NCBI GenBank assembly: GCA_023105745.1
Contig: JALGQZ010000011.1
Span: 34,346,594 to 34,410,593, forward strand
Direction: 5' to 3'
Source of the DNA: Austropuccinia psidii
Lineage: Eukaryota; Basidiomycota; Pucciniomycetes; Pucciniales; Sphaerophragmiaceae
Length of the DNA: 64,000 nucleotides
Positions 49,815 to 59,116 of this stretch are shown here, piece by piece. Below the pieces are notes generated by a model. It was not told the DNA's origin. It did no database searches and saw only the letters and a list, made by a program, of their open reading frames with translations. The translations under genes were made by a program, and so were the position numbers. Numbering within the stretch: position 1 is the stretch's first letter; every line of letters begins with the position of its first letter.

Positions 49815-52800
49815 AGTTTTCCATCCAGAGCACAATTGTGCATTCTGAATACTGGTGTCAAAAATTCTCTTAAATTTTTTGTTTTTTCTTCTCTCTCTGA
49901 TATGTTTTACAGTATTCTCATTGATTCTGGTGCTACCAACTCATTTATTGCAAAGCAGTTTGTTCACAAGTATTCTTTGACCATGTCAGAACTCCCGGAG
50001 AAGATTCCCCTTATTATTCTTGACTCCTCTGAGTCTCCTTCTTTATTTGTGACTCACCATACTAAATATATGGTTGAGCTCCCTTCCTTCCCAAGCTTTG
50101 AATGGGAATTTTTAGTCATTGATACTCCCAAGGGAGAAGACCTCATATTGGGCTTTGACTTTCTTAATCATTTTAATCCATTTATTGATTGGAGGCAAGG
50201 ATTGATCACCTTTAATTCTGATCATAAGGACTATAATGATCCTTCAAGTTCTTTCAGTAATGACTTTTCTTCTGCCAAATCATGTGCAGCTCTGGTTGGT
50301 GATTCTAGAACACCATCATTTCCGTCTTCTGTCCATATTCCTTCCCTTAATTCCCATCAGTCATTACTATCATCTAGAGATGAAGTCTTCAAAGAGATTC
50401 AAGATGTTGGAGAAGATAATTCTGTATCTTCACTTCATCTCTTCTTTGGGAATATGGACCTTCCTCCTTCATCTTATCATGACTCCCTGGAGGAGTTGTG
50501 GGATGAAGAGGAAGAGCCAGAAGAAATAGAAACCGTGATGAAGGTTGTTCCTTCTGTTTATCACCAATATTTGGATGTATTTTCCAAGGTGAAAGCAGAG
50601 AAACTTCCTCCTCACCGCGCCTGTGATCATCATATCGAGCTGAAGGGGTCTCTACCTCCAGTTGGGGTGATCTACTCTTTATCAAACCAAGAGTCAGATA
50701 CACTCAGGGCCTACATTTCAGAGAATGTAGAGAAAGGTTTCATCCGGCCAAGCTCCTCTTCTACAGGAGCACCTGTTCTTTTTGTCAAAAAGAAAGATGG
50801 TGGCCTCCGTTTGTGTGTTGATTACCGCAAGCTCAATGCTGTTACTAGGAAGAACAAGTATCCTGTTCCTCCTATGAATCAGCTTCTCACTGTTTTCAAT
50901 GGTTCTTCTATCTTCTCCAAGATTGATTTGCGTGGTGCATATAACCTGCTCAGAATCAAGGAAGGTGATGAACATTTGACTTGTTTTAGAACCAAATATG
51001 GTAGTTATGAGTACTTGGTTATGCCATTTGGGCTTACCAATGCTCCTGCTTCTTTCCAAAATCTCGTCAATGATACTTTTTATGATCTTCTTGATGTTTA
51101 TGTTGTGGTTTATTTGGATGACATTATGGTCTTTTCCAAATCTGAGGAAGAACATGTCACTCATGTGTCCACTGTTCTTTCCAGACTCAGAGCCAATAAC
51201 CTCTTTGCTAAGGCGTCCAAATGCCTATTTCATGTTTCTAGTGTGGAATATCTTGGTTATGTAGTTTCTTCTGAAGGCCTCAAGATGGACCAAGCAAAAG
51301 TCCAGCAAATTCTCAATTGGCCACCTCCAAGAAACCTCAAGGCTCTTCAATCATTCCTTGGCTTTGCCAATTTTTACCGCCGTTTCATCAAGAATTATTC
51401 AAAGAAAATTAGTTCACTCACAAGTTTCCTCAAGAAAGATTCCCGTTTTCCCCTCAATGAGGAAGCTCTTAGACAGTTTCATCAACTCAAAGAGGCATTC
51501 ACCACTGCTCCAATCCTTTCTCATTTCAATCCCTCTCTACCCACCATTGTAGAGACCGATGCATCAGATTATGCCTTGGGTGCTGTACTGAGTCAGGTCT
51601 CTGACTCAGGAAAACATCCCATTGCATTTGATAGCCGCAAGCTTCTCCCAGCTGAGCTCAATTATGAGATTCATGACAAGGAACTCCTTGGCATAGTCTG
51701 GGCTCTCAAGCGCTGGAGAGCTTTCCTTCTTTCTATTTCTTCCCCTTTTGAAGTTCTCACCGATCATTCATCCTTTCAATATTTTATGTCTTCCAAGATT
51801 CTCACTCGCCGTCAAGCCCGCTGGGCTGAATTTTTATCTGAATTCCATTTCTCAATCACTTACCGCCCTGGCCGCTTGGCCACCCTTCCAGATGCCTTGT
51901 CACGTCGGGACGACGTTTACCCGGAGAGGGGGGAGGATTTCATCAGCAAGAATCCAATGAACTATCAGAAGATAATCAAGCAAGATGAAATTCAAGCCTC
52001 AAAGTTTTTTGCAGTCAAGGTGGATTCATTTTCAAATTTGATTGATTCAATTCAGAAGGCAGTGTGGCAAGATTCTCAATATAGAAGTGTCCTTGAAGAT
52101 TTGGGTAAAGGTAAATCTGTCCAAGATTATTCTCTTGATTCCTCTTCCAAACTTCTCCTTTTCAAAGATCGGGTGGTGGTCCCAAATGACCCCACAATTC
52201 AACTCAATATACTTCAAAATCGGCATGACTCTCCTCTAGCTGGACACCCTGGCCAAGAGAAGACCCTCAAGCTTGTCAAGCGGGATTTCCACTGGTCTGG
52301 CATGACTCAATTTATCAAGGATTATGTCTCATCCTGTCAACAGTGTTCAAGAAACAAAAATATTCATCACAAGAAGTTTGGACTCCTCAAGCCTCTTCCA
52401 ATTCCAAGTGGTCCTTGGATTTGTCTTTCAATGGATTTCATCACTCAACTGCCACTGTCCAATTCCTTTGATTCAATTTTAGTCATAGTGGACAGATTCT
52501 CAAAAATGGCGGTTTTTATTCCAACAATAGCTTCAATCACTTCATTAGATTTGGCCCATTTATTCATCAAGAATATTTTCTCAAAGCATGGCCTCCCTTC
52601 AAGAATTGTTAGTGATCGAGGTTCTCTTTTTGTTTCTTCTTTTTGGACCAACCTTTGTCAGCAGCTCAAGATTTCAAGAGACTTGTCAACTGCTTACCAT
52701 CCAGAAACTGATGGACAGACAGAGAGGGTAAATCAGATACTAGAACAGTACCTTCGGATGTATGTCAGTTATCATCAAGATGATTGGAACACCTGGCTCC

Positions 52801-53498
52801 CTCTGGCTGAATTTGCCTACAATAACTCTGACCACTCTTCAACAAAACAATCACCGTTTTTCACTGTTTATGGAAGAGATCCTCAATTTGACTCAGTTCA
52901 CATCACTCAAGATACTCCTGCTGGAAAGTTATCAACAAAAATCCAATCAGTACAGCAAGATGTTAAGAGAGAACTTGAAGTTGCCATAAACAGGTTTAAG
53001 AGGTATGCAGATAAAAGTAGAGCACGTCCACCTGTTTTCAATCCCGGTGACATGGTATGGCTCTCTTCCAAGAACATCAAATCAACCAGACCCACCAAAA
53101 AGCTGTCTGAAAGATGGCTGGGTCCTTTTCCAATCTTGAAGAAAGTCAGCACTCATGCCTACCACCTCAAGCTTCCATCTCAATGGAAATCCATCCACCC
53201 AGTTTTCCATATTTCCCTTTTGGAACCAGTCAAGACATCAACAATCCCAAATAGGCATCAGGAGCCTCCTCCTCCAATCACCATTGAAGAAGAAGAGGAA
53301 TGGGAAGTCTCTCAAATACTGGACTCAAAGCTCAAGAGAGGAAAATTATGGTATCTGGTGGAATGGAAAGGTTTCAGTCAAGACCCAGAAAGATCCACTT
53401 GGGAACCAACCGAAAACCTCAAGAATTGTCCTGAACTTGTCAAAGATTTTCATTCATTATATCCTGACAAGCCTGGGCCGAATTCTTCAAAAGCTTGA
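49776..53498 (+). CDS. Pol of element E (protease, RT, RNase H, integrase, chromodomain)
   Basis: Read by a -1 shift from gag; the pol frame is open from 49710 and first has a possible own start (GTG) at 49797. Counting from 49797: protease DSGAT at 43-47; RT with YLDD at 439-442; RNase H (ETDASDYALGAVL, then the DALSR end near 51890-51905); H2C2 zinc finger (HDSPLAGH...CQQC); integrase core D880, D940, E976 (35 residues between the last two); GPF/Y-type linker (LGPFPILKKV); chromodomain at about 1160-1225 (WYLVEWKGFSQDPERSTWEP) with aromatic residues typical of methyl-lysine readers. Uninterrupted, so probably functional. Confidence 0.95.
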   Translation, partial: SLSEDHVVFNGLHSFPSRAQLCILNTGVKNSLKFFVFSSLSDMFYSILIDSGATNSFIAKQFVHKYSLTMSELPEKIPLIILDSSESPSLFVTHHTKYMVELPSFPSFEWEFLVIDTPKGEDLILGFDFLNHFNPFIDWRQGLITFNSDHKDYNDPSSSFSNDFSSAKSCAALVGDSRTPSFPSSVHIPSLNSHQSLLSSRDEVFKEIQDVGEDNSVSSLHLFFGNMDLPPSSYHDSLEELWDEEEEPEEIETVMKVVPSVYHQYLDVFSKVKAEKLPPHRACDHHIELKGSLPPVGVIYSLSNQESDTLRAYISENVEKGFIRPSSSSTGAPVLFVKKKDGGLRLCVDYRKLNAVTRKNKYPVPPMNQLLTVFNGSSIFSKIDLRGAYNLLRIKEGDEHLTCFRTKYGSYEYLVMPFGLTNAPASFQNLVNDTFYDLLDVYVVVYLDDIMVFSKSEEEHVTHVSTVLSRLRANNLFAKASKCLFHVSSVEYLGYVVSSEGLKMDQAKVQQILNWPPPRNLKALQSFLGFANFYRRFIKNYSKKISSLTSFLKKDSRFPLNEEALRQFHQLKEAFTTAPILSHFNPSLPTIVETDASDYALGAVLSQVSDSGKHPIAFDSRKLLPAELNYEIHDKELLGIVWALKRWRAFLLSISSPFEVLTDHSSFQYFMSSKILTRRQARWAEFLSEFHFSITYRPGRLATLPDALSRRDDVYPERGEDFISKNPMNYQKIIKQDEIQASKFFAVKVDSFSNLIDSIQKAVWQDSQYRSVLEDLGKGKSVQDYSLDSSSKLLLFKDRVVVPNDPTIQLNILQNRHDSPLAGHPGQEKTLKLVKRDFHWSGMTQFIKDYVSSCQQCSRNKNIHHKKFGLLKPLPIPSGPWICLSMDFITQLPLSNSFDSILVIVDRFSKMAVFIPTIASITSLDLAHLFIKNIFSKHGLPSRIVSDRGSLFVSSFWTNLCQQLKISRDLSTAYHPETDGQTERVNQILEQYLRMYVSYHQDDWNTWLPLAEFAYNNSDHSSTKQSPFFTVYGRDPQFDSVHITQDTPAGKLSTKIQSVQQDVKRELEVAINRFKRYADKSRARPPVFNPGDMVWLSSKNIKSTRPTKKLSERWLGPFPILKKVSTHAYHLKLPSQWKSIHPVFHISLLEPVKTSTIPNRHQEPPPPITIEEEEEWEVSQILDSKLKRGKLWYLVEWKGFSQDPERSTWEPTENLKNCPELVKDFHSLYPDKPGPNSSKA

Positions 53499-54291
53499 TT
53501 CATTATGGTGCTTGGTGGGGAGAGGAATTACCAAAAGTAAGTCCCACTCCTGGTATGCACCTTTAGGGGTATTCTACTCTTTTTGTTGTAAGCATCACCT
53601 TGGCCACTCTGTGAGCACTTTGCAATTTTGGACACAGATCTTTGGCATGGCTTTCAACTTCATTTCCAATCTTATGGCCATTTTCACTTGGGACAATGGG
53701 CCATTCACTTTTCAATTCATTTCCAAGATTCCAAATTCAAAATCATTCCTTCAACAGCTTTGTTTTATTTTTATGGCACTGGCGGGAGTGGTAACTACCA
53801 AAAGTAAGTTCCTCTTCTGGTGTGCACTTCCCTGAGGGGTCTACAATCTTGTCAAAACATCACCTTGGCCACTTTGTGAGCACCTGGCATCAAATTTATC
53901 TTTCCAGGTCCTTGGCCAATTTCAAAATCAGTTATCAACCTCCGTGATGAAGATTGGAACCTCCTCAAGATTCAATTCATTTCTCTTTTTCTTTTTCCTT
54001 TTCTTTTCTTAATTTCATTTTTATTCTTTATTATTATTTTATTTTCATGTTAAATTCTCTTTTATCACGTCAATTATCATGTCAAAAATTTTCATTCATT
54101 TTAAAATTCAATTCAAATCATGAAGCCAATGTCAAAAGAAGATCAAGCAAGTCCTGCGTCAAATGTCAAATTTTTAATATCAGTCTTCAAATTTCTTATC
54201 TTAATCAGTCCTCTTGAATCACTCTCTCAAAATCTTTCCAATAGCCTCAACAGGCTTCACCTTGTACTGGTGCTCAGGAGCTCACCATTTC
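53499..54291 (+). other. 3' untranslated region of E with a 267-bp-spaced direct repeat
   Basis: Two diverged copies, about 53505-53625 and 53770-53895, share ACCAAAAGTAAGT, a GCAC block and the stretch ATCACCTTGGCCACT. No coding frame recognised. It may be a retained duplication or a cis-element (export, packaging); function unknown. Confidence 0.6.
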
Positions 54292-54305
54292 AAGGTGGGG
54301 GGTAC
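54292..54305 (+). other. Polypurine tract of element E
   Basis: AAGGTGGGGGGTAC directly before the 3' LTR. Confidence 0.75.
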
Positions 54306-55874
54306 TGTCACAACCATGGCAATTCACCTCCTTGGATCCCCATATGGCATATCAAGCCACGGTTCCTTTATGGCCAATTGGCCATATCCATCACCAGTGG
54401 CCAATATGGCCACGTCATTATCTTATGGACCATTTTTGGCCATTTGTGTTTTGGGGCCTTCATGGCCCTTCACCTCAATCCAGAACCCATAGTGGCAATT
54501 TATGCCCAAATGGGTATTTCTGGTCATTTCCCTCAAAACCAGGGGAAATGGCCCAAATGGCTGTTTTTGGCCATTTGGGCTCATAATGCGCATTTTGCGC
54601 ATTTTTGCGCATTTTGCGCACTTTTGCACATTTGCGCACTTTTTGCGCATTTTGCGCACTTTTGCGCATTTGCGCACTTTTTGCGCATTTTGCGCACTTT
54701 TGCACACTTTGCGCATTTTTGTGCACTTTGCGCATTTTGCGCATTTTTGCGCACTTTGACGCAAAGTGTCCAAAAGACACTTTCCCGCCTTTTGGGCCAG
54801 TTTTTGGCTCAGAACCCAAAAGTGGCCAAAAACCCCAAAAGGCCCAGAAACACCATTCCAAGCTCTGAAGCCATTACATCCATCCTTTTCCCTCTGCCTT
54901 TCCACCTCAAGACCTTTGGACGTAATCTTCTTGCCAATCAACCAATATGCCATAAATGATGTTATATATCATTGTGAATCATTTTTCAACAGCAATTCAA
55001 TGGTGGCAATATCAAATGCTCATTTCAACATTCCAATATCTCATCACGTCATCAAGGCACCCAATCATTCAGAGGAATCATCAAGGCTCAAGGGCAAGTG
55101 TTTCAGCGTCAAAGACCAACGACGCCATCAAGCAGTCATTGGTTATTCTCATTCCAAGTATTCCTTCCAAGGGAATACTTTCAATTCATTCTCAAGTGTA
55201 TTCAAGAGGCAGTGCCAAAAAGAAGTTGTCAAGTGTCAAAGCTCCACTCAATCCATCTTGGCAACCATATTCATTTCAATACAGTCTGGATCCATCAAGA
55301 CCTGTATTTCATTTTCAATCATGGGAAATTCATTCAACCCAATTCAATTTCAATATTAGCCAGCTGTATCAATTCCCAAAACAATCAATACAGCCTCAAG
55401 GATCAATACAGATCAGTTTTCAGCCTGAAGAACTCAAGCTCCCAACTTTTCACATATACCGGCTACCCTTTCCACCCTGGGGGGTTTTCCCCAGTTAATT
55501 AATATATTTTGATTTTATTTTATCTCTATTTTCTTTTCACTTTAGTTAAGCAAATACTGATATTATTAAGTCAGTCATTTAGCACCTTTCTCTTTCTCTT
55601 TCTTCGCCTGTCAATGGATATTTGGTGGTCATATCCTTACTAATTCCATTATTCATTTTTGGCAGGTTGAAACAGTGATTAAGGACTTACTTGGTTGGCT
55701 CTTTGGCCATTTGGCTTCCCTTTCCTCTTTTGCATCTCATCTTGTACCTGCATATCTTTTAGAGGAATTTATTCTTTATTTTTATTTCTTTATTCTTTGG
55801 AGTCTTCCAAGTGAGTTCCCTGATTGCTGAGTGCCAGGCCACTCTTGTGTTTCTGTCCAAGAGCCCCTGTGACA
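54306..55874 (+). repeat. 3' LTR of element E (1569 bp)
   Basis: Matches 46251-47731 with only a few substitutions (for example TTTATGG/TTTTTGG, TAGCGG/TAGTGG, GTGCAT/GTGAAT) plus the longer GCGCATTTT array at 54587-54767. Confidence 0.94.
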
Positions 55875-55971
55875 TAACTCAGCCACTTCGTATATTGTTA
55901 TCTTCTCAAAAGCTCATTGAAAAAATTTGAAAGCGGCAAGTTGTGGAAAGGAAAATCAAGCTGAAAATAAA

Positions 55972-56903
55972 ATGAAACAAATTTGGAGGCACATCGAGAA
56001 AAATTGTGCAGGATTGGTGACTCTGAAAGCTCAAAATGATGAAGATATGTGGCGTATCTATAACTTTATCAATTTGGTTAGCTTTCCAACTTACCTTCAA
56101 AATTCTCCTTTTCGCTGATATTTTTCAGATCAAGTTTTCACTCAAACACTCGAATCAAAAAAAGCTTTGTGATAGCTTTGCTTAAAGCAGAAACCAAGTT
56201 CAATGTTGCTGAAAGAATTTGGTGCTTTTTTGATGATTTTTAACCGCCCCAGGGTGACCAACTTAGATCGGCATCAATTCAAAAGATAGTCACAGAGACA
56301 AATTCAGCAACCGGTGCTACGGACTCATGTTGTATAAAGCTGAACTTAACGATCGAAGTCAAAAAAGTCTTATATTCTGGTGCAGAGTTACCGTCCGCCG
56401 AATCAGCAGCTAATGACTTGATAACTCCAACTCAATCAAGCTCCAATTCGTCCAATGGTGCCTCATTACATCTGTCCGGTCAAATTTCTCAGCAAAACAA
56501 GCACATCAAATTAGGTGCTTTTCATACCTTGGATCTTGAACCAGACCGAGAATACCATCATCAAAGGCCCTGATGGCTGGGATTCGATTCATATGGAGAG
56601 GTTGATATGACGCTCTCACCAAGCACTTTAACTTTGCAAAACTCCGAATGATTATTGTTTCCAGCCCTGGAAATATGAAAGATTCAGTCTTTGAAGGAAT
56701 TTTTTGTCAAGCAACGGTGCGTCGTGGGATTCCTGCTTTGTTTTCATTGCCATCATGACTTATTTTTTACATTTAAATTCAATCATCAATCACAGCGAGA
56801 AAAGAATAAAGTCATCCTAACCTCTAAATCAAAATTTCAGCGAATTCATTCTCCTTCAATTCATATTCAATCCTTGATCGAAGTAATGAGTTCGCCTCAA
56901 ATG
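55972..56903 (+). pseudogene. DOM34: Captured fragment of pelota/DOM34 (ribosome rescue factor), truncated
   Basis: The start codon at 55972 opens the pelota N-terminal signature (RHIEKNCAGLVTL, NDEDMWRIYNFI). Exon 1 ends at 56076; intron 56077-56252 (GTTAGC...CCCCAG); exon 2 begins GDQLRSASIQKIVTET and includes KLNLTIEVKK and KLGAFHTLDLEPDRE. A small frameshift near 56548 precedes GWDSIHMERL. About 65 residues expected next are missing at about 56607, where the text jumps to TKHFNFAKLRMIIV of the central domain. Intron 56718-56795; exon 3 has KFQRIHSPSIHIQSLIEVM. The homology stops at about 56903; the rest of the central domain and the C-terminal domain are absent. Pelota with Hbs1 splits stalled ribosomes; this copy cannot. 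Retained introns show it was captured as DNA. Confidence 0.85.
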
Positions 56904-57340
56904 TCACCAAGCCAACACAAACCACAATAACAATAAAAATAAGGCAGCCCTCAGTGGACTTGGTCAAAGCAGGGTGTTGCTTAAGGCTTCGCCTCTCTAT
57001 GTGGGTGCACATGCATAGAGGCGGCTTGAGGCTGTAACACCATGTGGCGACTGATAAACTGAGGGCTTGGGTCATCTGATCCACAAGAGAGGAGCTGTCC
57101 AGGCCAATAGGGCTGGTGCCTCTTTTGAAAGTGCCCCGCACAATAAAGAGTGAAATAACACTATAGAATTAGATTAATTACACATCTTTAAAAAATAATT
57201 TCCTTATTTTCTTTTTTAGAATACTACTTAGAATGATGTATGGTCATGGTGGGGGCCCACACCATGACCAGTATTTGTAATTACTTTTGATAGCCAACAC
57301 GGGGGAATTGCTGCCCAAAAATCTTAATCAAATTTATGCA
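56904..57340. other. Non-coding stretch with a GC-rich structured inverted repeat
   Basis: Contains the stem-rich segment 56946-57067 described separately. The remainder (57140-57340) is moderately AT-rich with no recognised gene. Confidence 0.5.
56946..57067. repeat. 122-nt multi-stem inverted repeat
   Basis: Outer stem AGCCCTCAGT (56946-56955) with ACTGAGGGCT (57058-57067), 10 of 10. Middle stem GGTGTT (56973-56978) with AACACC (57036-57041). Inner stem CTCTATG (56995-57001) with CATAGAG (57014-57020). Much richer in G+C than its surroundings. Could be a structured RNA, a small foldback transposon, or part of the captured host DNA. Confidence 0.55.
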
Positions 57341-58800
57341 AATTCAACGATAAAAATGATTTTTAATTAATTCATAAAAATTAATTAAAATCAGAGAAAA
57401 TTAATTACAATTAATTATAATCAATTGTAATGGATTAAAATTAATAAAAATTGATTTTAATTAAAATCAATTATAATTAATTAAAATTAATTAAATATAA
57501 TTAATATTAATTGTAGAAAATTGAGTATAATTGATTAAAATTAATTATAATCAAAATAAAAATTAATTTAAAAGAAATGATAATTAAAACTAATAATTAT
57601 AATTCGAAGTAATTATAATTAATTAAATTTAACCATAATTAATTATTAATTACTTATAATTAATTGAAACTAATTAAAATTCTTTATAATTAATTTTAAA
57701 TAATTTTCATTAATCATAATTAATTTTAATTAATATTAATTGATGAAAATTATTTATAATTAATTCAAGTAAATTATAATTAAAATTAATTATAATTAAA
57801 AGTAATTATAATTAATTATTATTTAATTATTAATTATAATTAATTGAAACTAACTATAATTATTTATATAATGAATTTGTAGAAAATTAATTATAATTAG
57901 TTAAAATTAACCATAAGTAATTATTAATTAATTATTAATTGATAAAATTAAGCATAACTAATTATTAATTAATTATTAATTGAAATTAATTATAATTAAT
58001 TGAAACTAATTAAAATTCTTTATGATTAATTTTAAATAATTTTCATTAATCTTAATTAATTATAATTAATATTAATTGATGAAAATGATTTATAATTAAT
58101 TAAAGTAAATTATAATTAAAATTAATTATAATTAATTATTAATTATAATTAATTGAAGCTAATGCTAATTATTTATATAATGAATTTCACTTAATTATCA
58201 TTAATTATAATTAATTATAATTAATATTAATTGTAGAAAGAGAAAATTAATTATAATTAAATAAAATTAATTATAATAAAAATTAAAATTAGTTTAAAAG
58301 AAATCATAATTAAAGGTAATTGAAATGAATTATAATTAATTGAAACTAATTAAAATTCTTTATAATTAATTAAAGCAAATTATAATTAAAATTAATTATA
58401 ATTAAAATTAATTATAATTAGTTAAAATTAACTATAATTAATTATAATTAATTGAAACTAATTATAATTATTTATATAATGAATTTCATTTAATTATAAT
58501 TGATTAAAATAAATTATAATCAAAATTAATATTAATTTAAAATAAATTATAATTAAAAGTAATTATAATTAATTAAAATTAACCATAATTAATTACTAAT
58601 TAATTAATAATTGAAATGAGTTATAATTAATTGAAACTAATTCAAATTCTTTATAATTAATTTTAAATAATTTTCATTAATCTTAATTAATTATAATTAA
58701 TATTAATTGATGCAAATTATTTATAATTAATTAAAATTAATTATATAATTATTTCAAGTAAATTATAATTAATTCAAAAATGCATACATATAATTAATGG
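57340..58800. repeat. AATT-rich low-complexity arm, right
   Basis: About 1.45 kb of degenerate TTAATTATAATTAATT words. It mirrors the left arm at 43830-45170 in composition and position. A roughly 330-bp larger repeat is visible: the block with 'GAAACTAATTAAAATTC' recurs near 57665, 58000, 58345 and 58635. No gene. Confidence 0.85.
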
Positions 58801-58959
58801 CTTGAAGGGAATTAAAAATACCATAAATTGTGTTATGGAATAAGAAAAGGAGCCCATAGTGTGTTTTATATGTATTTAATAATTTATGGCAAAAAAAAAT
58901 TAACGGCCAATGGGTTTTTATGGTTTGACCAAAGGGCCAAAAGGGTTAATTATATATAA

Positions 58960-59108
58960 ATGAAGGTGTCCATGAAAATTCAAAATTCGCTTTAGAATAT
59001 TCGAAGGTAGGTGAAATTCGATTCTGAATATTCGGTCATGATGGAAATTCGATATTGAATATTCGATGACCCTTAAAATTTGACAAATTTTCGAAATGCT
59101 ATGCATTG
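58960..59108 (-). repeat. Right terminus and TTCGAA-rich subterminal region of the hAT-like element
   Basis: Repeated ATTCG and GAATATTCG words, ending GCTATGCATTG. Read inward from 59108 on the minus strand it starts CAATGCATAGC, matching the left end. The 8-bp duplication CAAAGCTA follows at 59109-59116. Confidence 0.7.
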
Positions 59109-59116
59109 CAAAGCTA

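Larger units (their letters stand above)
46251..55874 (+). mobile_element. Element E: intact Ty3/Gypsy chromovirus of a second clade (9624 bp)
   Basis: LTRs 46251-47731 and 54306-55874, exact TSD TAACT at 46246-46250 and 55875-55879. The interior has gag (445 aa) and pol in separate overlapping frames, both uninterrupted. Ends are TGTCAC...GTGACA, unlike the TGTGAG...TTACA of A-D. It inserted sense into the captured host DNA of the hAT-like element. The few substitutions between LTRs point to a recent insertion. Confidence 0.95.
43317..59108. mobile_element. hAT-like DNA transposon, non-autonomous, 15.8 kb including nested element E
   Basis: Left end CAGGGCATAGCTATTCGAA and right end (read inward on the minus strand) CAATGCATAGCATTTCGAA form imperfect terminal inverted repeats, 18 of 24 matches. 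Both start with YARNG, the hAT terminal signature. Exact 8-bp duplications flank them. Subterminal regions are full of ATTCGAA/TTCGAAT words (43329-43500, 58985-59100), as expected for transposase-binding sites. Inside are 'CCATAAAT' blocks, long AATT-rich arms, an unrecognised exon-like stretch and a pelota fragment. No hAT transposase (no RW...hAT dimerisation motif) was seen, so it would depend on one in trans. About 6.2 kb without E. Confidence 0.72.
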
